In this document: in pieces, positions 36,389-45,588 of the stretch
Numbering within the stretch: position 1 is the stretch's first letter
Layout of the letters: each line of letters opens with the position of its first letter
NCBI GenBank assembly: GCA_023263785.1
Contig: JALQUO010000002.1
Location: 124,308-188,307 of the forward strand
DNA from: Rickettsiales bacterium
GTDB lineage: Bacteria > Pseudomonadota > Alphaproteobacteria > Rickettsiales > Midichloriaceae
Reading direction: 5' to 3'
Length of the DNA: 64,000 bases
The notes under the pieces: generated by a model
What the model saw: the letters and a program-made list of their open reading frames with translations, nothing else
Told to the model about the DNA's origin: nothing
Databases searched by the model: none
Program-made: the position numbers and the translations under genes

Positions 36389-37234
36389 ATGACTCAAGAG
36401 AACAAATCGTTTTTAAAAATTCATGTTGTTTGTACTGCCTTGTTGCTGTCAGCATGTAGTGGTAACGGAACACCTAAAGAAGCTGTCCAAAACCTCACAG
36501 GAAGTGATAAACGTTTATATGAAGAAGCACTAGGTGATGTTGGTGAAAACAATGCTGCTGCATTAGAAAAACTCGATTTACTTGAACTAACACATCCGAA
36601 CTCGTCAAATCTTCCTGAAGCTATGACTTTGAAGCTTTATGTGCTTTACTCAAGTGGAAAGTTTGAAGAGGCAATTGCTCAAGCAGATAAGTTCATCAGT
36701 CTATATCCGAACAATAAGAGTACGCCTTATGCATACTATATAAAGGGTATGGCAAGACATGGCATGATGATGGATACTCAAAGAGACCAACAAAATACTC
36801 AAGATGCTGCTGATGCTTTTGATGAGCTTGCAAAACGATTTCCTGATTCTGAATTTGTGAAAGCATCCAGACAAATGGCAGATCATGCAGATAATATGCT
36901 TGCAATGAAACAAGTGGAGATTGGTAGGTTTTATGCAAAGAATGGACAATATGGCCCTGCAGCTGAAAGATATCAGTCTGTACTAAAAAATTATGGAAAT
37001 TCAGTAGCAGCACCTGAAGCAATGTATAGAATGGTCGAAGTACATAATAATTTGAACTCACCACAAAATGCAGAGAGCTACTATAGGATGTTACAGCAAA
37101 GACATCCAAATAATGTCTGGACAGAAAAAGCTACAAAGATAGTAAGAATCACAAGGTATTCTGATAATTCAAATCAAAGAATGAAGACGAAAGAACTTGT
37201 TATACCTGGTGAAGAAACTGGTTTCTATGAATAA
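36389..37234 (+). CDS. bamD: Outer membrane assembly lipoprotein BamD
   Basis: TPR lipoprotein of the BAM complex. 281 residues from the ATG reading MTQENKSF; the longer frame upstream overlaps the ABC gene and is not used. Signal peptide with lipobox LLSAC (Cys23). TPR-like helices follow, with SSGKFEEAIAQADKFISLYP and GQYGPAAERYQSVLKNYG, the canonical BamD spacing, and AYYIKGMARHGM. Length is normal. Confidence 0.94.
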   Translation: MTQENKSFLKIHVVCTALLLSACSGNGTPKEAVQNLTGSDKRLYEEALGDVGENNAAALEKLDLLELTHPNSSNLPEAMTLKLYVLYSSGKFEEAIAQADKFISLYPNNKSTPYAYYIKGMARHGMMMDTQRDQQNTQDAADAFDELAKRFPDSEFVKASRQMADHADNMLAMKQVEIGRFYAKNGQYGPAAERYQSVLKNYGNSVAAPEAMYRMVEVHNNLNSPQNAESYYRMLQQRHPNNVWTEKATKIVRITRYSDNSNQRMKTKELVIPGEETGFYE

Positions 37235-37245
37235 ATAAAAGCATC

Positions 37246-37854
37246 GTGATAGAAACAATAATAGACTTCATAATACATTTTGTGGAGTCATTGGGTTACT
37301 TTGGCATATTTATAATGACTGTTGTCGAAGGAACTCTTATACCAATACCAAATGAGATCACAATGATTCCCGCTGGCTACCTTGTAGCTACAGGGAAAAT
37401 GCATATGTTTGGAGTTCTAGCTGCAGGGATTCTTGGGAACCTTGTAGGTGGTTTGATTACATACTATATTGCATACCACTATGGGAGGTCACTCATTACG
37501 AAGTTCGGAAAATATGTTGGATTTTCTGAAGACAAACTTCATAAAGTTGAAGCTTACTTTGAATCACATGGTCCAATATCAATTGCACTTGGCCGGATAA
37601 TGCCTGGATTAAAACACTTTATATCTTTTCCTGCAGGGCTTGCTAAAATGGATCTTAAGCTTTTTTCAATCTTTACAGTAATTGGTGGAGGGTTATGGCT
37701 TGTGATGCTTGTACTCCTAGGTTACTTCATAGGAGATAATGAGGCTGCTGTCGGTCCTTATCTCAAGAAAATGCAATGGTTTATAATTGGTGGGATTGCA
37801 TTTGTTGTGATTCTTTACTCTTTTTTAAATAAAAGAAAGAAAGGAAGTAATTAA
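37246..37854 (+). CDS. DedA-family inner membrane protein
   Basis: 202 residues, five or six hydrophobic segments. Typical DedA blocks: FGIFIMTVVEGTLIPIPNE, GNLVGGLITYYIAYHYGR, and FGRIMPGLKHFISFPAGLAKM in the form LGRIMPGLKHF. The family supports membrane potential and lipid handling (undecaprenyl phosphate flipping has been assigned to some members). Start GTG at 37246, 11 bases after bamD. Ends within the bidirectional terminator. Confidence 0.9.
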   Translation: MIETIIDFIIHFVESLGYFGIFIMTVVEGTLIPIPNEITMIPAGYLVATGKMHMFGVLAAGILGNLVGGLITYYIAYHYGRSLITKFGKYVGFSEDKLHKVEAYFESHGPISIALGRIMPGLKHFISFPAGLAKMDLKLFSIFTVIGGGLWLVMLVLLGYFIGDNEAAVGPYLKKMQWFIIGGIAFVVILYSFLNKRKKGSN

Positions 37855-37862
37855 CTTCCTTT
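37840..37862. terminator. Bidirectional hairpin between dedA and nuoE
   Basis: Perfect 9-base stem AAAGGAAGT / ACTTCCTTT with 5-base loop AATTA. Both genes' stop codons lie inside the hairpin, with A-rich and T-rich flanks on either side as a two-way terminator needs. Confidence 0.65.
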
Positions 37863-38351
37863 TAGACTCCTTATGATTTCAACTGTTTTATCTTCTGTAA
37901 GATTTTCATAGTAATCATCATTTATTTGCATCATAGGTGCTGCAGTGCAGGCACCAAGACACTCAACTTCAACTATGGAAAACAATCCATCTTCTGTTGT
38001 TTCACCTATGTCTATACCTAATTCCTTCTTACAAGCCTTAACTATGTTATTTGATCCACAGAGCCAGCAAGGAGTTGTTCTACATATTTGAATTAAGTGT
38101 TTTCCAACAGGTTTTTTGTTATACATCGTATAGAAGTTTGCCACTTCATAAACCTGCATCGGAGGTATGCTTAAGAGATCTGCTACATAGTCCATAGCTG
38201 TTGTTGGAATCCAATTATCGTTCTGCTCTTGAGCGAGATATAGCAGAGGCATTACTGCACTCCTTTCTTTTCCCTTTGGATACTTTTTAAGTATCTCATG
38301 AACTTTTATCATATTCTCATCTGAGAACTTGAATTCTGTTTTAGCGTTCAT
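37851..38351 (-). CDS. nuoE: NADH-quinone oxidoreductase subunit E
   Basis: 24-kDa-type [2Fe-2S] subunit of complex I. 166 residues. The cluster ligands are Cys90 and Cys95 (CRTTPC) and Cys131 and Cys135 (CLGAC). YEVANFYTMYNKKPVG is typical. The start overlaps the stop of the acetyltransferase gene by 4 bases, so translation of nuoE may depend on ribosomes finishing that gene. Confidence 0.96.
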   Translation of the reverse strand: MNAKTEFKFSDENMIKVHEILKKYPKGKERSAVMPLLYLAQEQNDNWIPTTAMDYVADLLSIPPMQVYEVANFYTMYNKKPVGKHLIQICRTTPCWLCGSNNIVKACKKELGIDIGETTEDGLFSIVEVECLGACTAAPMMQINDDYYENLTEDKTVEIIRSLKGS

Positions 38352-39005
38352 AATTCCTTATGTATACTGATTAATTTTTCTATGTCTTGTCCTACTATAG
38401 ACTGTATGTTTGAAAAGATCTTATCTTCTGGCCAATTCCACCACTGGATCTCAAGAAGCATTTTGATTGTTTTATCATCAAATCTTTGCCTTATTATCTT
38501 TGCAGGGTTACCAGCTGCAATGCAGTAATCAGGTACATCTTTTGTAACAACTGAACAAGCTCCAATTATTGCCCCTGAGCCAATTTTGACCCCTGGCATT
38601 ATTGTTGCATTGTGTCCTATCCATACATCATTTCTAACCTCATTATCAGGACTGATAGGATAGTTTGGTTGATAACTCCTGCTCCATTCCTGTCCAAAGA
38701 CTGCAAATGGATAGGTTGAAAACCCATCATACTGATGATTTGCAGCACTTGTTAGAAACTGTACACCATGTGCTATGGAGCAAAATCTTCCTATTATTAA
38801 AGCTCCTGGAACTCCTTCATACAGATATGGTGCTATTTTCCTTTCATAATCATCCCCAGGAATAAGGTCAAAGTCATTATAATAGGTGTAAGTCACCAAC
38901 TCTTATTTGAGGATTATGTACAACATTCTTTAGAAGAACTGTGTGTGGGTAGACAGTTCCATCAGGCAGAATAAGAGGATTAATTTTATCTTTAAACTCA
39001 GTCAT
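38348..39005 (-). pseudogene. CatB/Vat-type xenobiotic acetyltransferase, frameshifted, inside the nuo operon
   Basis: Left-handed beta-helix acetyltransferase related to chloramphenicol (type B) and streptogramin acetyltransferases. The frame from the ATG at 39005 reads MTEFKDKINPLILPDG to NPQIRVGD and then stops; the remainder continues in another frame from 38899 as TYTYYNDFDLIPGDDYE. In homologues VGDYTYY is continuous; one extra T near 38889 explains the break. The rest looks intact: catalytic-His region AANHQYDGFSTYPF, hexapeptide repeats VWIGHNATIMPGVKIGSGAI and AGNPAKIIR. It sits with 5 bases from nuoD and a 4-base overlap with nuoE. A 183-residue product from GTG 38899 might still be made. 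Confidence 0.8.
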
Positions 39006-39010
39006 ATTGT

Positions 39011-40186
39011 TTATCTATCTACTTCTCCGAAAACTATATCCATGCTACCGATGTTTGAGACTACATCTGCAAGCATATGTCCACGACTCATTATATCAAG
39101 AGCTTGAAGGTGTGCAAAACCAGGAGCTCTTATGTAACATCTGTATGGTTTATTTGTGCCATCGGATACAAGATGTACACCTAGTTCTCCTTTTGGTGCT
39201 TCTACTGCAACATAGACCTCACCTTCTGGTACGTTGTATCCTTCTGTAAAGAGCTTGAAGTGATTTATCATATCCTCCATCGATTCCTTCATTTCAGAAC
39301 GTTCAGGTGTTGCTATGCGAAGGTCATCTGTTTTTATCGGTCCTCCTGGCATCTTATCAAGGCATTGTTTGATTATCTTGATTGATTCGTGCATTTCAGC
39401 AATCCTTACAAGATATCGATCATAGCAATCTCCTGCAGATCCTACTGGAATCCCAAAATCAAGCTGCTCATAGACCTCATAGGGTTGATCCTTACGGAGA
39501 TCCCAATTCACTCCAGATGCCCTCAACATTGGACCAGAAAACCCCCACTCAAGTGCTTGATCTTTTGTCATGATGCCTATATCGACAAGCCTTTGCTTAA
39601 AAATTCTGTTTTCTGTCAGGAGAGCTTCCATATCATTTAATTTAGGGGGAAGAGCCTCGAAGAATTCAGATATGTCAGATAGTAGGGCATCATCTAAGTC
39701 AGATGCTACTCCACCTGGTCTGATATAGTTTGCGTGCATTCTTGAGCCACTTGCGCGCTCGTAAAACTCCATCATTCTTTCTCTTTCTTCAAACATCCAT
39801 AGCAATGGAGTCATTGCACCGACATCAAGAGCCTGGGTTGTAATGTTAAGGAGGTGGTTCATGATACGAGTTATCTCACAAAACAAAACCCTTATGAACT
39901 GAGCCCTAAGAGGTATCTTACATCCTAGAAGTTTTTCTACCGCTAAAGAAAAGCAGTGCTCGTATGACATTGGAGAAACATAGTCAAGTCTGTCGAAGTA
40001 CGGAACAGCTTGGAGGTAGGTTTTATATTCTATTAGCTTCTCGGTTCCCCGATGTAGCAAACCTATATGAGGATCAGCCCTTCTGATGACTTCCCCATCC
40101 ATGTCAAGTATTAGCCTCAGAACCCCATGAGCTGCAGGGTGCTGAGGACCGAAGTTAATTGAAATTTCTTCGATTTTTGTTGTCAT
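39011..40186 (-). CDS. nuoD: NADH-quinone oxidoreductase subunit D
   Basis: 49-kDa subunit of complex I forming part of the quinone site. 391 residues, normal. Conserved blocks are [35 protein letters not shown], and the C-terminal [21 protein letters not shown]. The ATG follows the trigger factor stop with no gap. nuoC, expected just upstream, is absent here, so the nuo operon is fragmented. Confidence 0.98.
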   Translation of the reverse strand: MTTKIEEISINFGPQHPAAHGVLRLILDMDGEVIRRADPHIGLLHRGTEKLIEYKTYLQAVPYFDRLDYVSPMSYEHCFSLAVEKLLGCKIPLRAQFIRVLFCEITRIMNHLLNITTQALDVGAMTPLLWMFEERERMMEFYERASGSRMHANYIRPGGVASDLDDALLSDISEFFEALPPKLNDMEALLTENRIFKQRLVDIGIMTKDQALEWGFSGPMLRASGVNWDLRKDQPYEVYEQLDFGIPVGSAGDCYDRYLVRIAEMHESIKIIKQCLDKMPGGPIKTDDLRIATPERSEMKESMEDMINHFKLFTEGYNVPEGEVYVAVEAPKGELGVHLVSDGTNKPYRCYIRAPGFAHLQALDIMSRGHMLADVVSNIGSMDIVFGEVDR

Positions 40187-41584
40187 TTACTGAATTAGTT
40201 CTTGTATTTCCTTTGCATATTTCTCATTAAACTCAGTTGTTGTGACTGATATTGAGTACTTCTGAGCTTTAGAAATGATGAAATCCACTACCTTTTCTTC
40301 TAAGACAGCACCTTGTATGACATCTATATTCTCCTGTTTTGCAAAGAATGCATCTATCATTTCAGCGCTATCAGGTCTTTTCATTTTCTCAATCATCTTT
40401 GCATTCTCCATATCCTCTCCAGTTACAGTAATTGCATTCTTCTTTGCAACATCTGCCAAGATTAAACCTAATTTCACTCTGCGTTTTGCAATATCTCTTA
40501 CTTCCTGTTTTGATTCTTCTTCTGACTTTGTGATTGAACCATTAGCTATTTTAGCAGAAATATCTTTCCACATATTTTGGAAATCTGATTCAATCATATC
40601 TTCAGGAAGATCAAAATCACATTCAGAATCTATTTTATCAAAGAGCATTTTCTTTGTTCTCAATCTGGATATTGAATTGAAGTCGTTTGCAATCCTACTT
40701 TGAATTAATTCATCTAGCTTATCTAAAGAATCAACGTCAAAACGCTTTTTTAGTTCTTCCTGTGAATCACCACTCTCATCTTTAACCAGAATATCATGGA
40801 CTTTCACTGCAAAATCTACATCTTTTCCTGCTAACTTCTCTTCATTATAATCCTTAGGGAACTTCACTTTGATTGATTTTTCATCACCTTTCTTAAAGCC
40901 CACTAATTTGTCTTCAAAATCTTTTATGAACTGTCCATCACCTATATCTATTCTTATCTGAGATGCTTGGTTGCCTTCGAATTCCTCACCATTAAGCTTG
41001 CCATGGAAATCAATGATGACTGCATCACCAACAGCAGCAGAATGTCCCTCAGGAGCTTCTTTGTAATTTGTGACCATTCTAGTTAAAGCATCTTTTGCTT
41101 GCTTTATGTCATCATTGCTTACGTTCAGTTCAAGGATTTCTATTCTGTACTTATCTGATGAGAAATCTATTTCTGGAACAGTAGGCATTATGTTAAAGCC
41201 TATAGAAATTTTTAGTTCACCTTCTGGATTAAACTCTTTAATTTCTATATTTGGCATGCCGACTGAGTTCAAGTCGTTTTCTCTTGCCACTCTCAGAACA
41301 AGACTATGAATTAATTTGTCTATATGTTCTGTCATAACCTGCTTTCCTATCTGACGCTTCACAATACTTACAGGTGCTCCTTTGCCTTTTGAGAAACCAG
41401 CTAGTTTAAATGTTTTTGCTCTCTCAGCTATGTCAGCATCAACTTCCTTCGATATTTCCAATGCACTTGCTGTGATTAGAAACTCAATCTTGGTTTTTGT
41501 GTCTGAGGTTTTTTCAATGCTCTTAACTATGTTGTCATGAGTATTACCTTTTGATGCCTCTTGATGATCGTTCGCTATATTCAT
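40187..41584 (-). CDS. tig: Trigger factor
   Basis: Ribosome-bound chaperone and prolyl isomerase. 465 residues. The ribosome-binding signature appears as KLAGFSKGKGAPVSIVKRQIG (quoted in part: GFSKGKGAPVSIV), near residues 82-98; the FKBP-like domain is at about 155-250 (GDAVIIDFHGKLNGEEFEG); the C-terminal helical chaperone region follows. The N-terminus has about 30 extra polar residues. Abutting nuoD makes an unusual tig-nuoD transcript; clpP and clpX, its usual neighbours, are missing. Confidence 0.96.
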   Translation of the reverse strand: MNIANDHQEASKGNTHDNIVKSIEKTSDTKTKIEFLITASALEISKEVDADIAERAKTFKLAGFSKGKGAPVSIVKRQIGKQVMTEHIDKLIHSLVLRVARENDLNSVGMPNIEIKEFNPEGELKISIGFNIMPTVPEIDFSSDKYRIEILELNVSNDDIKQAKDALTRMVTNYKEAPEGHSAAVGDAVIIDFHGKLNGEEFEGNQASQIRIDIGDGQFIKDFEDKLVGFKKGDEKSIKVKFPKDYNEEKLAGKDVDFAVKVHDILVKDESGDSQEELKKRFDVDSLDKLDELIQSRIANDFNSISRLRTKKMLFDKIDSECDFDLPEDMIESDFQNMWKDISAKIANGSITKSEEESKQEVRDIAKRRVKLGLILADVAKKNAITVTGEDMENAKMIEKMKRPDSAEMIDAFFAKQENIDVIQGAVLEEKVVDFIISKAQKYSISVTTTEFNEKYAKEIQELIQ

Positions 41585-41768
41585 ATTTAATTTTTTAGAT
41601 GTTAATTTTCACGTTTGAAGTTTATCATATAATTTATGTATCTTAAATACATCTAATATTTTTTATCATTTAAAATTTTTTTTAATTCTAATTTGTATTA
41701 ATATTGCTCACAAAGGTAGTAATAAAATAAGCAAAATATGACAAGAAAACATATAACCCCTCCTAACG

Positions 41769-42368
41769 GTGAAAAAAGTTTTACTACATTCATGCTGTGC
41801 GCCTTGTTCAGGAGAAGTCATTGAGGCAATGGTTGCATCAGGATTAGAACTGACAATTCTATTTTATAATCCAAATATCCATCCTAAAAAAGAATATGAA
41901 ATTAGGAAGAATGAGAACATAAGATATGCTGAGAAGTTAGGTATTCCGTTCGTTGATTGTGATTATGATGTACAGGATTGGTTTAGAAGAGCTAAAGGGA
42001 TGGAGTTTGAACCTGAAAGGGGCATAAGATGTACTATGTGTTTCGATATGAGATTTGCAAGGACAGCTCTATATGCTCACGAGAATAACTTCAAAGTTTT
42101 TACTAGTTCCCTCGGGATATCTAGATGGAAAAATATGGATCAAATAAATGATTGTGGTACAAGGGCTGCAGCTCTGTATGATGGTTTGAATTATTGGATA
42201 TACAACCGGCGACTCGACGGTGGAAGTGCTAGAATGTATGAAATAGCTAAAGCAGAAAATTTCTATAAACAGGAATACTGTGGTTGTATTTATTCATTGA
42301 GAGACTCAAATGAATGGCGACAAAAGAATGGACGTCCTGAAATAGAAATCGGCAAGGAATATTATTAA
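41769..42368 (+). CDS. queH: Epoxyqueuosine reductase QueH
   Basis: Last step of queuosine tRNA modification (non-B12 enzyme replacing QueG). 199 residues. Metal/cluster ligands of the family are visible: Cys9-Cys10 (HSCCAPC) and Cys88/Cys91 (CTMC), plus EYCGCIYS near the C-terminus. RWKNMDQIN is conserved. Start GTG at 41769. The 184 bases upstream are very AT-rich, hold no recognisable gene and presumably carry the promoters of queH and tig. Confidence 0.93.
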   Translation: MKKVLLHSCCAPCSGEVIEAMVASGLELTILFYNPNIHPKKEYEIRKNENIRYAEKLGIPFVDCDYDVQDWFRRAKGMEFEPERGIRCTMCFDMRFARTALYAHENNFKVFTSSLGISRWKNMDQINDCGTRAAALYDGLNYWIYNRRLDGGSARMYEIAKAENFYKQEYCGCIYSLRDSNEWRQKNGRPEIEIGKEYY

Positions 42369-42506
42369 GTTATTTTTATATATTGCAAGTAGTATAATTT
42401 TTGTATCAAGATTTTTTTCATTTTTGTACCTCATTGATACTTGAATCGATGCTGCTTGATGATATCATAGAGATTACAAACTAAAGTAATCAAAATACAA
42501 TCTTTA

Positions 42507-44003
42507 ATGGATATAACTCAGACAAAACAATTGGAAATCCTCTCTGTTGAGCCTGGGAATAGGGATTTTGAAGAGTTTCTATTCAAAAAGGATCTTAAGC
42601 AGGATGAGATGAAAGATTGTATGAGTTTGTTCAAATATCTCAGAAACGGCTTCGGTGAAAATGCATATCAGAGAATTTTAAAACATATTAGATATGCTGG
42701 AGTAAGACAGGAACGAAATGCAGTTGTTTTAGTTGTTCAAAGTGATTTCATTAAGACAGTCATAATACAGAGTTATTTCCGAGACATATCAACTTTTGTC
42801 TACAATAACTGCAGTGCTGCTAAAAAGATTGAGATAATCGTTAAGAAACTCGATAATCCTATAAAACTTGAAAAACCTACAACTCAGCAAGTTGTTCAGG
42901 TTACTGCTGCCAAACAGTACATTGAAGAGCATAAAAAACAAAACATTGATTCTCATATAAGTTTTGAGAATTTTGTATTTGGAGATTCAAATAAAGTCGC
43001 ATATTGGTCTGCAAGGCAAGCATCTGACATGATTGTTCACAATACAGCCAATTCTATTCCATGCTTATGTATCTTTGGGCCAGTCGGAATGGGTAAAACT
43101 CATCTGATGAAATCAATAGTTTCACAAGTTAGAAACACTAGTTCAGAAGCAAAGATAGAGTACTTGTCTGCAGAAGAGTTTAAGGAGAGTTACATTGATG
43201 CGATAAGAAGAAATGATCTGTTTTCATTCAAAAAGCGCTTCGCTGACCTAGATGCTCTTCTGATGGATGATGTGCAATTTATCTGTTCAGGGAGTGGTAA
43301 CTTAGAAAAAGAATTCGCTAGAATCTTGAACCATCTTATAGATAACAGAAGGTGGATAGTTATTGCTTGCGATAGACCTCCATCGAGTTTAAGTATAGAT
43401 GAACGGACTAAGTCACGGATATCAAGCGGTTTTAAAGCAAGTATACAGCAATCTGATTTCAACTTAAGAATGCTCATCCTTCAGTCTAAGATGCAGAGAA
43501 TGTATAATTCCTATGACATATCAAATGATACCCTGCAGTATATAGCTCAAAATGTTATGTCTAGTATCAGAGAGCTTGAGTCAATCCTTCATAATATCAT
43601 TAGTTATGCAAGTCTCATGAAGGTTAGAAACATCCAGGATAATCTAGTACAAGAAATAATTGGTAGATGTGATTTCAAAACAAATGATGTGAAGTCCATA
43701 ACTGAGGTCCAAGAGATAAGAACTACTGGCACTAACCTTTCATTTGATGATTTTTTAAATAAGACTTGTTCATATTATGGAGTCACAAGGAATGATATTT
43801 TAGGAACAAGCAGGATACAAAAGGTCTCAAGAGCTAGAGCTGCTGTTGCTTATATTCTAAGAAATAATACAGCTATGACTTTGAAAGATATTGGAGAAAA
43901 GCTCAGTAGAAACCATGCAACAGTAATGTATCTAATAAACTCTGCAACAGAAGATAAGTCTCTTCAAGATGAAATAAACAACATCATCAAGCAAATCAAA
44001 TGA
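42507..44003 (+). CDS. dnaA: Chromosomal replication initiator DnaA
   Basis: AAA+ initiator of replication. 498 residues: N-terminal domain (about 30-110), linker, AAA+ core with Walker A GPVGMGKTHL (191-200) and Walker B LLMDDVQF (251-258), sensor and arginine region around DRPPSSLSIDERTKSR, and the DNA-binding domain IV at about 400-498. The DnaA-box recognition loop, normally GGRDHTTV, is LSRNHATV here (466-473): Arg, His and the second Thr are kept, Asp becomes Asn, the first Thr becomes Ala, and both Gly are lost. The 138-base upstream gap shows no TTATCCACA-like boxes, so this is not an obvious origin. Stop overlaps the next ATG. Confidence 0.95.
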   Translation: MDITQTKQLEILSVEPGNRDFEEFLFKKDLKQDEMKDCMSLFKYLRNGFGENAYQRILKHIRYAGVRQERNAVVLVVQSDFIKTVIIQSYFRDISTFVYNNCSAAKKIEIIVKKLDNPIKLEKPTTQQVVQVTAAKQYIEEHKKQNIDSHISFENFVFGDSNKVAYWSARQASDMIVHNTANSIPCLCIFGPVGMGKTHLMKSIVSQVRNTSSEAKIEYLSAEEFKESYIDAIRRNDLFSFKKRFADLDALLMDDVQFICSGSGNLEKEFARILNHLIDNRRWIVIACDRPPSSLSIDERTKSRISSGFKASIQQSDFNLRMLILQSKMQRMYNSYDISNDTLQYIAQNVMSSIRELESILHNIISYASLMKVRNIQDNLVQEIIGRCDFKTNDVKSITEVQEIRTTGTNLSFDDFLNKTCSYYGVTRNDILGTSRIQKVSRARAAVAYILRNNTAMTLKDIGEKLSRNHATVMYLINSATEDKSLQDEINNIIKQIK

Positions 44004-45175
44004 AGAAATATGATGTAGTTATTGTAGGATCAGGTCCAATAGCTCTCACAACTGCTTTATTGCTCTCTAAATACAAAGTTGCCCTCGTATTAAACAAAAG
44101 CTTTCAAAAGCAAATAAATGGTCCAGCAAGGCTCTTCGCAATAGCACAAAACTCATATGATGTTTTTAGTGAATTAGGTTTAAAAGAAAAACTTTCTGAG
44201 AATGGACAGCCTATAAATCACATTAGAGTTGTTGATGATAATTCTTATTCTAAGGTTGATTTCTCACCTGAAGACATTGGTCTGGAAAATTTTGGATACA
44301 TGGTAGATGAGTTTGTGCTGTTAGAATTTTTACAAGAAAAACTACAAGAAAATTCTTATAAGATAGATACTTATAATTCTTCAAATGACATTAAAATAGA
44401 GCTCAAAGAGTTTTTTAACCATATTATCTCTGATGACTTTCAGGAAATCTATGCACCTTTAGTGATTGGTGCAGATGGAAGAACATCAATTGTAAGGAAT
44501 CTAGCTGGTATACAAACAACTGAGCTGGACTACAATGAGACTGCTATCGTTATTGATATCATCCACCATAAATGGCCTCATAATGGAGTAGCAGTTGAAA
44601 AATTTACGCCTAGTGGACCTTTTGCAATTCTACCGAAACACAATCTAAATGGTACAACATCATCCCTTGTATGGGTTGAAAAAGGTAGGATATCAAAGGA
44701 TGACATTGAGTTCTTTGACAAAAAAACTCTTAAATCTCTGATAATGAAAAAGTTAAATTCTTATCTAGGAGATATAGAATTAGCATCCGAGCCTATTACA
44801 TATTGTTTAAAACTTCAGCAAGCAAACAAACGATATGGGCATAGAGTTGTTCTTGTTGGAGATGCCGCACAAGGAATTCATCCAGTTGCAGGACAAGGCG
44901 TCAATCTTGGAATAAGAGATGTGCAAGGGATTGTAAAAATGATCTCTGAAAGCCTTGAGATTGGTTTAGATATAGGTTCTAAATCTCTTCTAGAAGATTA
45001 TGGGAAGTCTCGTGATTTTGATGTCAGAAAGATGACAGCCTCTACAACTTTTTTAGTAAAACTTTTCGGTAATGATATTCTTCCTTTGAAACTCCTGAGG
45101 AGAGCTGGATTAAGGGCTTTTGATAAGATAAATTTTGTCAAGACTCTTGCGATGAGATATGCATCTGGTTTGTAA
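44000..45175 (+). CDS. UbiH/UbiF-family FAD-dependent ubiquinone hydroxylase
   Basis: Aromatic ring hydroxylase of ubiquinone synthesis. 391 residues. FAD-binding VIVGSGPIALTTALLLS at 7-23, the DG motif VIGADGRTSIVRNLAG near 155, and the second FAD motif GDAAQGIHPVAGQGVNLG near 290, all canonical. Which ring position it hydroxylates cannot be told. It overlaps dnaA by 4 bases (ATGA), so replication initiator and ubiquinone enzyme are translationally coupled. Confidence 0.92.
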   Translation: MKKYDVVIVGSGPIALTTALLLSKYKVALVLNKSFQKQINGPARLFAIAQNSYDVFSELGLKEKLSENGQPINHIRVVDDNSYSKVDFSPEDIGLENFGYMVDEFVLLEFLQEKLQENSYKIDTYNSSNDIKIELKEFFNHIISDDFQEIYAPLVIGADGRTSIVRNLAGIQTTELDYNETAIVIDIIHHKWPHNGVAVEKFTPSGPFAILPKHNLNGTTSSLVWVEKGRISKDDIEFFDKKTLKSLIMKKLNSYLGDIELASEPITYCLKLQQANKRYGHRVVLVGDAAQGIHPVAGQGVNLGIRDVQGIVKMISESLEIGLDIGSKSLLEDYGKSRDFDVRKMTASTTFLVKLFGNDILPLKLLRRAGLRAFDKINFVKTLAMRYASGL

Positions 45176-45249
45176 TTATTGTTTTCCACTGTTGCTTTTT
45201 TTAACAATATGATAGGATCGCAAGAATTCATAAGTTTTACTTAGAAAAT

Positions 45250-45588
45250 ATGCGCAAAATCACATTAGATAAAGGTTTTCAAGCAATGTCTTCTGTTTAC
45301 ATGCCTTTAATGTTTTCAACAATCACAAGCTATGCAATAAGTCAACTCACTCATAAGGGAGCAGAGCACCATGAAATTACGCCAAAGAATCACAGCAGTG
45401 CAGATGTCCATTTAAAAGCAACTAAAGCATTCTTTTCATCAGTCACATCGGATGCAGTTTGTAATGATTTAAAATCAAATTTTGTAGTTTATAAAGGATG
45501 TACGTGGTTAGTAAAGGAGGTTCTAGGAAATGGAATTGACTATGGTATCTCTTTGTTTGATTCACATGATGATCATAGTACAATTTAA
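45250..45588 (+). CDS. Unknown small protein, 112 residues
   Basis: No family recognised. N-terminal segment with moderate hydrophobicity (MSSVYMPLMFSTITSYAI), then a His-rich polar stretch (HKGAEHHEITPKNH), two cysteines, and an acidic, His-containing C-terminus (DSHDDHSTI). No clear signal peptide. It ends in a 4-base overlap with the convergent tatC. Coding is plausible from the clean packing only. Confidence 0.55.
   Translation: MRKITLDKGFQAMSSVYMPLMFSTITSYAISQLTHKGAEHHEITPKNHSSADVHLKATKAFFSSVTSDAVCNDLKSNFVVYKGCTWLVKEVLGNGIDYGISLFDSHDDHSTI

Noticed and set aside
41585-41768. Possible small RNA in the tig-queH gap
   Set aside because: Only AT-rich sequence with no stable fold or known RNA motif; read as a divergent promoter region.
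42369-42506. Possible oriC upstream of dnaA
   Set aside because: No DnaA-box cluster or typical 13-mer array; only an ATGATATCAT palindrome. Alphaproteobacterial origins are often not next to dnaA.
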